Assembly: GCF_023953965.1 (NCBI RefSeq)
Contig: NZ_JAMLIX010000002.1
Coordinates: 930,001 to 994,000, forward strand
Direction of reading: 5' to 3'
Length of the DNA stretch: 64,000 bases
Source of the DNA: Bosea sp. (in: a-proteobacteria)
GTDB taxonomy: Bacteria; Pseudomonadota; Alphaproteobacteria; Rhizobiales; Beijerinckiaceae
The position numbers and the translations under genes were made by a program. The notes below the pieces were generated by a model. It saw only the letters and a list, made by a program, of their open reading frames with translations, was not told the DNA's origin and ran no database searches. Below are positions 1 to 7,268 of the stretch, piece by piece; positions within the stretch are counted from its first letter, which is position 1; each line of letters begins with the position of its first letter.

Positions 1-307
1 GGCCCGCGCGCTTCAAAAGCTCGAAGGCATCGGGCGCGGAGGCCCAGAACAGGTCGGCGTCCGGGCGCTTGTGCGTGCGGATGTCGATGACGGCGGCGGT
101 GGTCTTGCGCTGCACGACCTCGACGGCGATGTCGGGATGCCGGTCGCGGAAGGCGCTGCGGAAGGGCTCGAAGAAGGAGGGTGGGAACGAGGTGATGATC
201 TGGACGCGGCGCCCCTCGGCCATGCCGGTGGCGGCCCCGCCGAAAGCCAGCAGGATAAGGACGGCGAGCCTGATCGTGGCGGCATGGCGGGCCATGGCTT
301 CCGTCAT
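1..307 (-). CDS. Periplasmic solute-binding protein of an ABC transporter (partial)
   Basis: The gene starts at 307 and runs off the left edge, so only about 102 N-terminal residues are visible. Residues 1-30 form a signal peptide: a short polar start with Arg, then a run rich in Leu, Val, Ile and Ala ending near TGMA. The mature part begins with VQIITSFPPSFFEPF and continues with a stretch (RPDADLFWASAPDAFELL) typical of family 1 extracellular binding proteins of the Fe3+/polyamine type. The ATG at 307 is preferred over the in-frame ATG at 295 because AGGG lies 7 nt upstream. It follows ubiX by 21 nt on the same strand, so it is probably co-transcribed. The ligand cannot be told from this fragment. 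Confidence 0.75.
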   Translation of the reverse strand, partial: MTEAMARHAATIRLAVLILLAFGGAATGMAEGRRVQIITSFPPSFFEPFRSAFRDRHPDIAVEVVQRKTTAAVIDIRTHKRPDADLFWASAPDAFELLKRAG

Positions 308-328
308 ATCGCTACCCTGGCGACGGGC

Positions 329-916
329 TCAAGCCTCCTCGCCGCGCCATTCGGCCGGCGCCGCTTCCCCGCAGTCGAGGCCGAGGAGGCCGATGGCGCG
401 CGCCGCGATCTGGTCGACGATCGCCGCGATGTCGGTAGGCTTCAGATAGAAGGCCGGGACGGGCGGGGCGATGATCGCGCCATATTCGGTGACCTGCGCC
501 ATCGCGCGCAGATGGCCGAGATGCAGCGGGCTTTCCCGCGCCACCAGCACGAGCCGGCGCCGCTCCTTGAGCTGGACGTCGGCGGCGCGGGTCAGAAGGT
601 CGCCGAGCTGGCCATAGGCGATGGCGCTGAGGCTGCGCATCGAGCAGGGCGCGACGATCATCCCGGCCGTGCGGAAGGAGCCGCTGGCGATGCTGGCGCC
701 GATGTCGCGGTGATCGTGGCACTGCGCGGCGAGCGCGCGCGCCCGTGCCGGGGCCCCGGGGTCGATCTCGGTGGCGAGCGTCCGTTCCGCCGCCGGCGAG
801 ATCACCAGATGCGTCTCGATCCGCTTCGCCTCGGCGAGCCGCTCCAGCACCCTAAGCCCGATCGCCGCGCCCGAGGCGCCGCTGATCCCGACGACGACGC
901 GTACCGCCCGGCTCAT
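329..916 (-). CDS. ubiX: Flavin prenyltransferase UbiX
   Basis: 195 aa, the usual length of the family. UbiX attaches a dimethylallyl group to FMN, making the prenylated FMN that UbiD needs. The N-terminal GISGASGA (residues 10-17) is the flavin-phosphate loop. CSMRSLSAIAYG (from residue 91) and RESPLH (117-122) are the other family signatures. Its ATG overlaps the ubiD stop by 4 nt (ATGA), so the two are translationally coupled, which fits a cofactor maker and its user. Cytosolic. No odd features. Confidence 0.95.
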   Translation of the reverse strand: MSRAVRVVVGISGASGAAIGLRVLERLAEAKRIETHLVISPAAERTLATEIDPGAPARARALAAQCHDHRDIGASIASGSFRTAGMIVAPCSMRSLSAIAYGQLGDLLTRAADVQLKERRRLVLVARESPLHLGHLRAMAQVTEYGAIIAPPVPAFYLKPTDIAAIVDQIAARAIGLLGLDCGEAAPAEWRGEEA

Positions 917-2415
917 GGCGCCAGGCCCAGCGCAGGCCAGAGTGCGTCGATGCGGGCGACGACGGCGGGGTCCATCGCCATCGGCCGGCCCCAGTCCCGC
1001 TCGGTCTCCGGCGGCAGCTTGTTGGTGGCGTCGATGCCGAGCTTGCCGCCGAGCCCCGGCTTCGGCGAGGCGAAGTCGAGATAGTCGATCGGCGTGTCGG
1101 TCAAGGTGACGAGGTCGCGGCTGGCGTCGGCCCGGGTCGCCACCGCCCACATCACCTGCGCCCAGTCGCGCGGATCGATGTCCTCGTCGACCACGATCAC
1201 GAGCTTGGTGTAGCTGAATTGCGGCAAGAGCGACCACAGGCCGAGCATCAGCCGTCGCGCCTGGCCCGGATAGCGCTTGGCGATGGCGACGACGGCGATC
1301 CGGTAGGAGCAGGCTTCCGGCGGCAGCCAGACGTCGGTGACCTCCGGGAACTGCCGTTGCAGCAGCGGCAGGAACAGCACGTTGAGCGCCTCGCCGATGC
1401 GCGAGGGCTCGTCCGGCGCCCGGCCGGTGAAGGTCGAGAGATAGAGGGCCGAGCGCCGCATCGTCACCGCCGTCACCCGCATCACCGGGAAGGGCTCGAC
1501 CGCGTTGTAATAGCCGGTGTGGTCGCCGTAGGGGCCTTCGGGGGCCGTCTCCTCCGGCGAGACCAGCCCCTCGATCACGATCTCGGCCTCGGCCGGCACC
1601 GCAAGCGGAACGCTGACGCAAGGAACGAGCGAGGGCCGCTCGCCGCGCAGGAGGCCGGAGAAGTTGAGCTCGGCAACCGTCTCGGGCAGCGGCAGCACGG
1701 CGGAGAGGATCGTCGCCGGATCGGCCCCGATCACGACCGCGACCGGCATCTCGCGGCCGGCCTTGCGCCATTGCGCATGGTGGCGCGCCCCGCCGCGATG
1801 GGCGAGCCAGCGCAGGATGGCGCGGTCGCGCCCGATGACCTGCATGCGATAGACGCCGAGATTACTCTCGTCCCCGGCCGAGGGCTCGGGCGGCACCGTC
1901 AGCACCAGCGGCCAGGTGATCAGCGGCGCCGGCTCGCCCGGCCAGCAGAGCTGCACCGGCAGTCCGCCGAGGTCGATCGCCTCGCCCCGGAACACCAGCT
2001 CCTGCACCGGCGCGCGCCGGCTTTCGCGCGGCCGCATCGACAAGGCCGCCCGCGCCAGCGGCAGCGCCTGCCAGGCTTGCTTGAGCCCGCGCGGTGGCCT
2101 GGGCTCGCGCAGCTCGGCGAGCGTGCGTCCGAGCGTGGGGATGTTCTCCGCCGCGACGCCGAGCCCCCAGGCGACGCGCTCGACCGTGCCGAAGAGATTT
2201 GTCAGGAGCGGCATCGCCGAGACCGTCCCGTCCGCCCGCACCGGGCGCTCGAACAGCAGGGCCGGTCCATTGTCGGCGATGACGCGGCGGTGGATCTCGG
2301 TGATCTCGTGGACGACGCTGACCGGCTCGGCGATCCGCCGGAGCTGCCCGGCCGCGTCGAGATGGCCGAGGAAGGCGCTGAGGTCGCGGAAGCGGGGCAG
2401 GTCGCGGATCGGCAA
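913..2415 (-). CDS. ubiD: UbiD family decarboxylase (4-hydroxy-3-polyprenylbenzoate decarboxylase)
   Basis: Removes the ring carboxyl group in ubiquinone synthesis using prenylated FMN. The reading frame stays open far upstream, so the start must be chosen. A TTG at 2415 gives 500 aa, matching the usual length, and the family N-terminus (PIRDLPRFRDLSAFL) follows immediately; GGAG lies about 10 nt upstream. Family blocks include ESNLGVYRMQVI, RWLAHRGGARHHA and EGPYGDHTGYY, which form the cofactor and metal site. Some UbiD homologues decarboxylate other aromatic acids, but the coupling to ubiX and the nearby ubiTUV genes support the quinone role. It is transcribed away from ubiT, with 112 bp between the two starts. 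Confidence 0.92.
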   Translation of the reverse strand: MPIRDLPRFRDLSAFLGHLDAAGQLRRIAEPVSVVHEITEIHRRVIADNGPALLFERPVRADGTVSAMPLLTNLFGTVERVAWGLGVAAENIPTLGRTLAELREPRPPRGLKQAWQALPLARAALSMRPRESRRAPVQELVFRGEAIDLGGLPVQLCWPGEPAPLITWPLVLTVPPEPSAGDESNLGVYRMQVIGRDRAILRWLAHRGGARHHAQWRKAGREMPVAVVIGADPATILSAVLPLPETVAELNFSGLLRGERPSLVPCVSVPLAVPAEAEIVIEGLVSPEETAPEGPYGDHTGYYNAVEPFPVMRVTAVTMRRSALYLSTFTGRAPDEPSRIGEALNVLFLPLLQRQFPEVTDVWLPPEACSYRIAVVAIAKRYPGQARRLMLGLWSLLPQFSYTKLVIVVDEDIDPRDWAQVMWAVATRADASRDLVTLTDTPIDYLDFASPKPGLGGKLGIDATNKLPPETERDWGRPMAMDPAVVARIDALWPALGLAP

Positions 2416-2467
2416 GGGCTTAGGGCTCCGGTTGCCGGAGCATCGCCCGCGCCGATCGTGGCCGTCT

Positions 2468-2508
2468 TTGCGCCGGCGCAACGAGGGCCGCGTCTGGCGC
2501 CTTAATCT
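2468..2508 (+). promoter_or_regulatory. Candidate Fnr/Dnr-type operator and -10 element for ubiTUV
   Basis: A perfect 14-bp palindrome, TTGCGCCGGCGCAA, occupies 2468-2481 and has the TTG-N8-CAA core used by Crp/Fnr-family regulators such as NnrR. A -10-like TAATCT sits at 2503-2508. If transcription starts near 2515-2516, the palindrome is centred at about -41, the class II activator position, and no separate -35 is needed. The half-site TTGCG differs from the Fnr consensus TTGAT, and a GC-rich palindrome can arise by chance, so this is an inference. Confidence 0.4.
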
Positions 2509-2527
2509 GCGACGCCGGAGGTGAGCG

Positions 2528-3076
2528 ATGCCGGAACCGGAGACGACAGGGTTGCGGGCGGTCCCGCCGCGACTGCCGCCATGGCTCGCGCGCGCCGTCG
2601 CGCCGCTGCCGCTCGCGCCCCTGCAGCCGGCGCTGGCGCTGATGCTCGAGCGCATCGTCCGCGCCCATCCCGATCTGCATGACCGCCTCGGCGAGCATGC
2701 GCGAAAGCGCTTCGGCCTCGATCCGACCGATCTGCCCTTCGCCTTCGTGCTGGAGCCCAGGCAGCGCCGGCCGCAGGTGCGCGCTGTGCGCACACTGCCG
2801 GACGATGTCGACGCCAGCATCCACGGCCCGCTCGCCGGGCTGATCGGCATGGCGGAGGGCACGCTCGACGGCGACGCCCTGTTCTTCTCCCGCGTGCTGC
2901 GGGTGGAGGGCGAGGTCGCGGCCGCGCTCGCGCTGCGCAACGCCATCGACGATGCCCGCATCGATTTCGGCAAGATCCTGTTCGGCGGCCTCGGGCCGCT
3001 GGGGCAGCGCCTCGCCGTTGCCCTGCGCGAGCGCATCCGGGCCGTGCCCGCCACGGGAGGCGCATCTTGGAACTGA
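2528..3076 (+). CDS. ubiT: SCP2 sterol-carrier domain protein UbiT
   Basis: 182 aa. It holds a single SCP2-like lipid-binding domain, roughly residues 35-145, including DASIHGPLAGLIGMAEG and DGDALFFSRVLRVEGEVA. UbiT is thought to bind hydrophobic ubiquinone intermediates in the oxygen-independent pathway. GGAGG lies 6 nt before the ATG. Its end overlaps ubiU by 10 nt, and UbiU and UbiV follow directly; this trio is diagnostic, because the SCP2 domain alone would not be. Pro- and Leu-rich N-terminus (residues 12-40), no signal peptide. Confidence 0.88.
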   Translation: MPEPETTGLRAVPPRLPPWLARAVAPLPLAPLQPALALMLERIVRAHPDLHDRLGEHARKRFGLDPTDLPFAFVLEPRQRRPQVRAVRTLPDDVDASIHGPLAGLIGMAEGTLDGDALFFSRVLRVEGEVAAALALRNAIDDARIDFGKILFGGLGPLGQRLAVALRERIRAVPATGGASWN

Positions 3077-4044
3077 TCTGCCCGGCCGGAACCCCGGCGA
3101 GCCTCGAGGCCGCCGTCGAGGCGGGGGCCGACGCGGTCTATTGCGGCTTCCGCGACGAGACCAACGCTCGCAACTTCCCCGGCCTGAACTTCTCGCGCGA
3201 GGAACTGCGCAAGGGCATCGCCTTCGCCCATCGCCGCGGCGTCAAGGTCCTGGTCGCGATCAACACCTTCGCGCGCGCCGGCGCCTTCGGGCTCTGGCAG
3301 TCGGCGATCGACGATGCCGTCGCGGCCGGGGCCGATGCGCTGATCCTGGCCGATCTCGCGACGCTCGACTATGCCGCCCGCCGCCATCCCGCCCAGAGGC
3401 TGCACGTCTCGGTCCAGGCCGGGGCCGCCAATCCCGACGCGATCCGCTTCTATGCCGAGAGCTTCGGCGCCCGCCGGGTCGTGCTGCCGCGCGTGCTCAG
3501 CGTGCCGGAGATCGCCGCGATCGTGCGCGAGAGCGCCTGCGAGACCGAGGTCTTCGTCTTCGGCGGCCTGTGCGTGATGGAGGAGGGGCGCTGCTCGCTC
3601 TCCTCCTACGCCACCGGCCTGTCGCCGAACATGCAGGGCGTCTGCTCGCCGGCGAGCCATGTCGCCTATGCCGAGCGCGACGGGCGCATCGTCTCCACCC
3701 TCGGCGGCTTCACCATCAACAGCTTCGGCAAGGACGAGCCGGCCGGCTATCCGACCCTGTGCAAGGGCCGTTTCGCCACGCCGAAGGGCACAGGCTACAT
3801 CTTCGAGGAGCCGGTCAGCCTCGATGCGGGCTCGATGCTGCCGGCGCTGCGCGAGGCCGGCGTCACCGCGCTCAAGATCGAGGGCCGCCAGCGCGGCCGC
3901 GCCTATATCGCCGGCGTCGTCCGCTCCTTCCGCGGCATCCTCGCCGCGCTCGACGAAGGGCGCAGCGCACCGGCGGCGAGCCTTGCCGCCATGGCCGAAG
4001 GGCAGGCGCGCACGACCGGTGCCTATCGCAAGAGCTGGCGCTAG
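3067..4044 (+). CDS. ubiU: Peptidase-U32-family hydroxylase component UbiU
   Basis: 325 aa. With UbiV it carries out oxygen-independent hydroxylation in ubiquinone synthesis, using prephenate as the known oxygen donor. The start is TTG at 3067, giving the canonical MELICPAG N-terminus. Four cysteines at residues 169, 176, 193 and 232 (in GGLCVMEEGRC, GVCSPA and TLCKGR) fall exactly where the 4Fe-4S ligands of the E. coli protein lie as I recall them. The E-x-R region IEGRQRGRAYI near residues 275-285 is also typical of the U32 fold. It overlaps ubiT by 10 nt and is followed by ubiV after 19 nt. Confidence 0.94.
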   Translation: MELICPAGTPASLEAAVEAGADAVYCGFRDETNARNFPGLNFSREELRKGIAFAHRRGVKVLVAINTFARAGAFGLWQSAIDDAVAAGADALILADLATLDYAARRHPAQRLHVSVQAGAANPDAIRFYAESFGARRVVLPRVLSVPEIAAIVRESACETEVFVFGGLCVMEEGRCSLSSYATGLSPNMQGVCSPASHVAYAERDGRIVSTLGGFTINSFGKDEPAGYPTLCKGRFATPKGTGYIFEEPVSLDAGSMLPALREAGVTALKIEGRQRGRAYIAGVVRSFRGILAALDEGRSAPAASLAAMAEGQARTTGAYRKSWR

Positions 4045-4063
4045 AGGCGCCGGAGGATCACCG

Positions 4064-4963
4064 ATGATGCAGCTCACCCTCGGCCCCGTGCTCTATCATT
4101 GGCAGCCGGAGCGCTGGCGCGACTTCTATTTCCGCATCGCCGACGAGGCCCCGGTCGAGACGGTGGTGGTCGGCGAGGCCGTCTGCTCCAAGCGCACCCC
4201 CTTCAAGCAGGACCATATCCCCGCCGTGGTCGAGCGGCTGGAGCGCGCGGGCAAGCGGGTGCTGCACGCTTCGCTGATCCTGGTCTCGCTGCCGCGCGAG
4301 CGGCGCCAGACGCGCGAGCTGATGCAGGCGCAGGAAGCGCAGGTCGAGATCAACGACCTGACCTGCCTTGCCTCCCTCGGCGGGAGGAGCTTTTCCGTCG
4401 GCCCCTTCGTCAATGTCTACAACGAGGCGGCGGCGGGCTTCCTGGCCGGGCGCGGCGCGACGCGCATCTGCCTGCCCCCCGAACTGCCGCTTCCGGCGAT
4501 CGCGACCATCGCCGCGGCGCTGCCCGAGGTCGAAATCGAGGTCTTTGCCTTCGGCAAGGTGCCGCTGGCGATCTCGGCCCGCTGCTACCATGCCCGTGCG
4601 CACAAGCTGACCAAGGACAATTGCCGCTTCGTCTGCGAGCAGGACCCCGACGGCATGCCGGTCGCGACGCTGGACGGCACCGGCTTCCTCTCCGTGAACG
4701 GCGTGCAGACGCTGTCGCATGGCTCGGCCTGCCTGCTCGGCGACATCCCGGCGCTGCGCGAGGCCGGCGTCGCCGCGCTCAGGCTCTCGCCGCAGAGCTG
4801 CGACATGGTCGCGGTCGCGCGGCTGTTCCGCGAGGTCCTCGACGGGCGGATCGATGCGCAGGGTGCCGAGCGCCGGCTCGGCGAGCTCTATCCCGACGTG
4901 CCCCTGGCCAACGGCTTCCTGCATGCGGTGCCGGGCCATCTGCATGTCGGGGCCGAGCTGTGA
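4064..4963 (+). CDS. ubiV: Peptidase-U32-family hydroxylase component UbiV
   Basis: 299 aa, partner of UbiU in the anaerobic hydroxylation complex. Four conserved cysteines, C41 (GEAVCSKR), C174, C187 and C191 (ARCYHARAHKLTKDNCRFVC), reproduce the C-x12-C-x3-C spacing of the known 4Fe-4S site. Two ATG codons stand in tandem at 4064 and 4067. GGAGG at 4052-4056 serves either, so the start may be one codon later. There is no signal peptide or membrane segment. The third gene of the ubiTUV operon. Confidence 0.94.
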   Translation: MMQLTLGPVLYHWQPERWRDFYFRIADEAPVETVVVGEAVCSKRTPFKQDHIPAVVERLERAGKRVLHASLILVSLPRERRQTRELMQAQEAQVEINDLTCLASLGGRSFSVGPFVNVYNEAAAGFLAGRGATRICLPPELPLPAIATIAAALPEVEIEVFAFGKVPLAISARCYHARAHKLTKDNCRFVCEQDPDGMPVATLDGTGFLSVNGVQTLSHGSACLLGDIPALREAGVAALRLSPQSCDMVAVARLFREVLDGRIDAQGAERRLGELYPDVPLANGFLHAVPGHLHVGAEL

Positions 4964-4977
4964 CGATGGAGGCGGGC

Positions 4978-5340
4978 ATGGGCAGGGCGCACGGCAAATC
5001 TCCGCAGCACGGGGGCGGCCGCGATACGCCGGCGAGCGAATTGATCGGCCGGCTCAGACGCGTCCTGCGGCCGGAGGATCTCAATTGCGCCTGTCGCGAG
5101 ACGCTCGACGGCGCGCTCGACCGTTTCGACCAGCTCGAGCGCCGGCGCGAGGCGCGCCGCCACCTCACCGATGCCCGCGATCACAAGGCGCGGATCGCGG
5201 CGCTTCTGTCCTTCCTCATCGATCTCGACACGCTGACCGAGGCGGAGAGCGACCGCAGCGTCTTCGAGGAGATGGCGCTGCTCCTCCTCGAGATCGCGCG
5301 CAGTGCCGAGGCCGCAGCCGCCGCGCTGCGCGAGATGTGA
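4978..5340 (+). CDS. Conserved-looking helical protein of unknown function, last gene of the ubiTUV operon
   Basis: 120 aa from the ATG at 4978, chosen because GGAGG lies 5 nt before it. ATG 4966 or GTG 4960 would add 4 or 6 residues. I do not recognise the family. After a basic, glycine-rich N-terminus the chain is charged and strongly helical: LIGRLRRVLRPEDLN, then LDRFDQLERRREARRHL, then a Leu/Glu-rich C-terminal helix ending in Ala repeats. One CxC pair (NCACRE, near residue 40) is present. There is no signal peptide or membrane segment. It starts 14 nt after ubiV, so it is almost surely co-transcribed and may serve the same pathway. Confidence 0.7.
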   Translation: MGRAHGKSPQHGGGRDTPASELIGRLRRVLRPEDLNCACRETLDGALDRFDQLERRREARRHLTDARDHKARIAALLSFLIDLDTLTEAESDRSVFEEMALLLLEIARSAEAAAAALREM

Positions 5341-5497
5341 GGCGCGGCGGGCGACGATTCGGCATGATGGACGGATTGCGGATGGTTTCATCGGGCTGGC
5401 GCCTCTGCCCGGCCGGGCGCGGCGGATACGCGCCGATCCGGCCGCATTCCGCACCGGGCCGGACCCCGATGCGGCGATTGTGCGGCGCGGCGGAGTC

Positions 5498-5526
5498 TTG
5501 CTTCATTCTAATCGACGGTCTAAGCG
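5498..5526 (+). promoter_or_regulatory. Possible promoter of the nuo operon
   Basis: TTGCTT (5498-5503) and TAAGCG (5521-5526) are separated by 17 bp and lie 46 bp before nuoA, in a 232-bp gap with no gene. Both hexamers match the sigma-70 consensus only partly, so this is a guess based on position and spacing. Confidence 0.3.
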
Positions 5527-5572
5527 ACTGGGCAGCGAGCCGCCCCGTGGCCGCGTCGAGTCAGGTTTGACC

Positions 5573-5953
5573 ATGCAAGCGCTTCCGGTGCCGTCCGTTC
5601 TGAGCGATTACCTGCCGCTGGTGCTGTTCATCGGCGTCTCGGCGGTGATCGGGCTCGCCTTGCTGATCGCCCCTTTCGCGATCGCCTATTCCAAGCCGGA
5701 TGCGGAGAAGCTCTCGGCCTATGAATGCGGCTTCAACGCCTTCGACGATGCCCGCATGAAGTTCGACGTCCGGTTCTATCTGGTCGCCATCCTCTTCATC
5801 ATCTTCGATCTGGAGGTCGCGTTCCTGTTCCCCTGGGCGGTCGCCTTCGGCGGCCTCGGCTGGTATGGTTTCTGGTCGATGATGGTCTTTCTCGGCGTGC
5901 TCACCGTGGGCTTCGTCTACGAGTGGCGCAAGGGCGCGCTGGAGTGGGACTGA
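5573..5953 (+). CDS. nuoA: NADH-quinone oxidoreductase subunit A
   Basis: 126 aa, normal for the family. A small membrane subunit of complex I at the junction of the quinone site and the proton channels. Three transmembrane helices, at about residues 11-36, 62-84 and 92-114. The loop between the first two carries the family signature YECGFNAFDDAR, with the conserved Cys that reports the active/deactive state in related enzymes, and the second helix holds FDLEVAFLFPW. First gene of the 14-gene operon; nuoB begins 71 nt downstream. Confidence 0.97.
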   Translation: MQALPVPSVLSDYLPLVLFIGVSAVIGLALLIAPFAIAYSKPDAEKLSAYECGFNAFDDARMKFDVRFYLVAILFIIFDLEVAFLFPWAVAFGGLGWYGFWSMMVFLGVLTVGFVYEWRKGALEWD

Positions 5954-6024
5954 CCGTCCGGTCTTAAGGGCGCATACGCGGCGCTTTAAGGGTCCGGCAG
6001 GCAAGGGTTCACAAGGATTAGGTC

Positions 6025-6609
6025 ATGGCAGTCACAGCGGTCGATCGTGGTGATCCGCTCGTCGCGCCGGCCCCGAGAGGGTTGCTCGGCCCGGACGGCA
6101 AGCCCGTGGGCGCGCGCGACCCGTTCTTCACCGGGATCAACGACGAGCTCGCCGACAAGGGCTTCCTCGTCACCGCCACCGACGACCTGATCAACTGGGC
6201 CCGCACCGGCTCGCTGATGTGGATGACCTTCGGGCTCGCCTGCTGCGCCGTCGAGATGATGCAGCTCTCGATGCCGCGCTACGATGTCGAGCGCTTCGGC
6301 TTCGCGCCCCGCGCCTCGCCGCGCCAGTCGGACGTGATGATCGTCGCCGGCACGCTGACCAACAAGATGGCGCCTGCGCTGCGCAAGGTCTACGACCAGA
6401 TGCCGGAGCCGCGCTACGTCATCTCGATGGGCTCCTGCGCCAATGGCGGCGGCTATTATCACTACAGCTACTCGGTGGTGCGCGGCTGCGACCGCGTCGT
6501 CCCGGTCGACATCTATGTGCCCGGCTGCCCGCCGACGGCGGAGGCGCTGCTCTACGGCGTGCTGCTGCTGCAGAAGAAGATCCGGCGGACGGGCACGATC
6601 GAGCGCTGA
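6025..6609 (+). CDS. nuoB: NADH-quinone oxidoreductase subunit B
   Basis: 194 aa. It carries iron-sulfur cluster N2, which hands electrons to ubiquinone. The four ligands are visible: C73 and C74 (LACCAVEMM), C138 (MGSCANGGG) and C168 (VPGCPPTAEA). The N-terminal 35 residues are a variable extension before the conserved core (LINWARTGSLMWMTFGL). Peripheral arm, cytoplasmic side. nuoC starts 41 nt later. Confidence 0.97.
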   Translation: MAVTAVDRGDPLVAPAPRGLLGPDGKPVGARDPFFTGINDELADKGFLVTATDDLINWARTGSLMWMTFGLACCAVEMMQLSMPRYDVERFGFAPRASPRQSDVMIVAGTLTNKMAPALRKVYDQMPEPRYVISMGSCANGGGYYHYSYSVVRGCDRVVPVDIYVPGCPPTAEALLYGVLLLQKKIRRTGTIER

Positions 6610-6650
6610 GCGCTCCGTCGGCCGATGTTGCAGGCGATGAAGGTGAGACG

Positions 6651-7256
6651 ATGAGCGAAGCGCTCGGAAAACTCGGCGAAGAGATCATGGCCGCGCTGCC
6701 CGGCGCGGTGACGGAGGCTGTCGTCGCTTTCGGGGAGCTGACGATCCGGGCCGAGGCGGCATCGATCGTCGAGGTCCTGCGCACGCTCTACAGCGATCCG
6801 CGCTTCCGCTTCGTCAACTTCACCGACATCGCCGGTGCCGATTATCCCGGCCGCGAGAAGCGCTTCGACGTCGTCTACCATCTGCTCGCCCCGCACCATA
6901 ACCGGCGGATTCGGGTGAAGGTCCAGACCGACGAGGCGACGCCCGTTCCCTCCGTGGTCGATGTCTTCCCGGCGGCGAACTGGTTCGAGCGCGAGGCTTA
7001 CGACTTCTACGGCATCCTCTTCTCCGGCCATCCGGACCTGCGCCGCATCCTCACCGATTACGGTTTCGAGGGTCATCCGCTGCGCAAGGACTTCCCGCTG
7101 ACCGGCTTCGTCGAGGTGCGCTACGACGACGAGCAGAAGCGCGTCGTCTACGAGCCGGTGAAGCTCAACCAGGAATTCAGGAACTTCGATTTTCTGAGCC
7201 CGTGGGAGGGGACGGAGTACGTCCTTCCGGGCGATGAAAAAGCGAAGACGGCCTGA
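6651..7256 (+). CDS. nuoC: NADH-quinone oxidoreductase subunit C
   Basis: 201 aa, the 30-kDa subunit, a separate protein here rather than the NuoCD fusion of E. coli. It supports the quinone module together with NuoD. Diagnostic blocks are the 30-kDa signature region ANWFEREAYDFYGILFSGHP followed by LRRILTDYGFEGHPLRKDFP. GGTGAG lies just before the ATG. The N-terminal 30 residues are variable. nuoD follows after 12 nt. Confidence 0.97.
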   Translation: MSEALGKLGEEIMAALPGAVTEAVVAFGELTIRAEAASIVEVLRTLYSDPRFRFVNFTDIAGADYPGREKRFDVVYHLLAPHHNRRIRVKVQTDEATPVPSVVDVFPAANWFEREAYDFYGILFSGHPDLRRILTDYGFEGHPLRKDFPLTGFVEVRYDDEQKRVVYEPVKLNQEFRNFDFLSPWEGTEYVLPGDEKAKTA

Positions 7257-7268
7257 TCGGAGCCGGAC

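Noticed and set aside
2416..4077. Upstream extension of the ubiD frame to 4077
   Set aside because: The added 554 residues are low-complexity and lie opposite ubiT and ubiU. The family N-terminus begins at the TTG at 2415.
5341..5572. A small gene between the ubiTUV operon and nuoA
   Set aside because: No frame with a ribosome site and sensible composition was found, only a weak promoter candidate.
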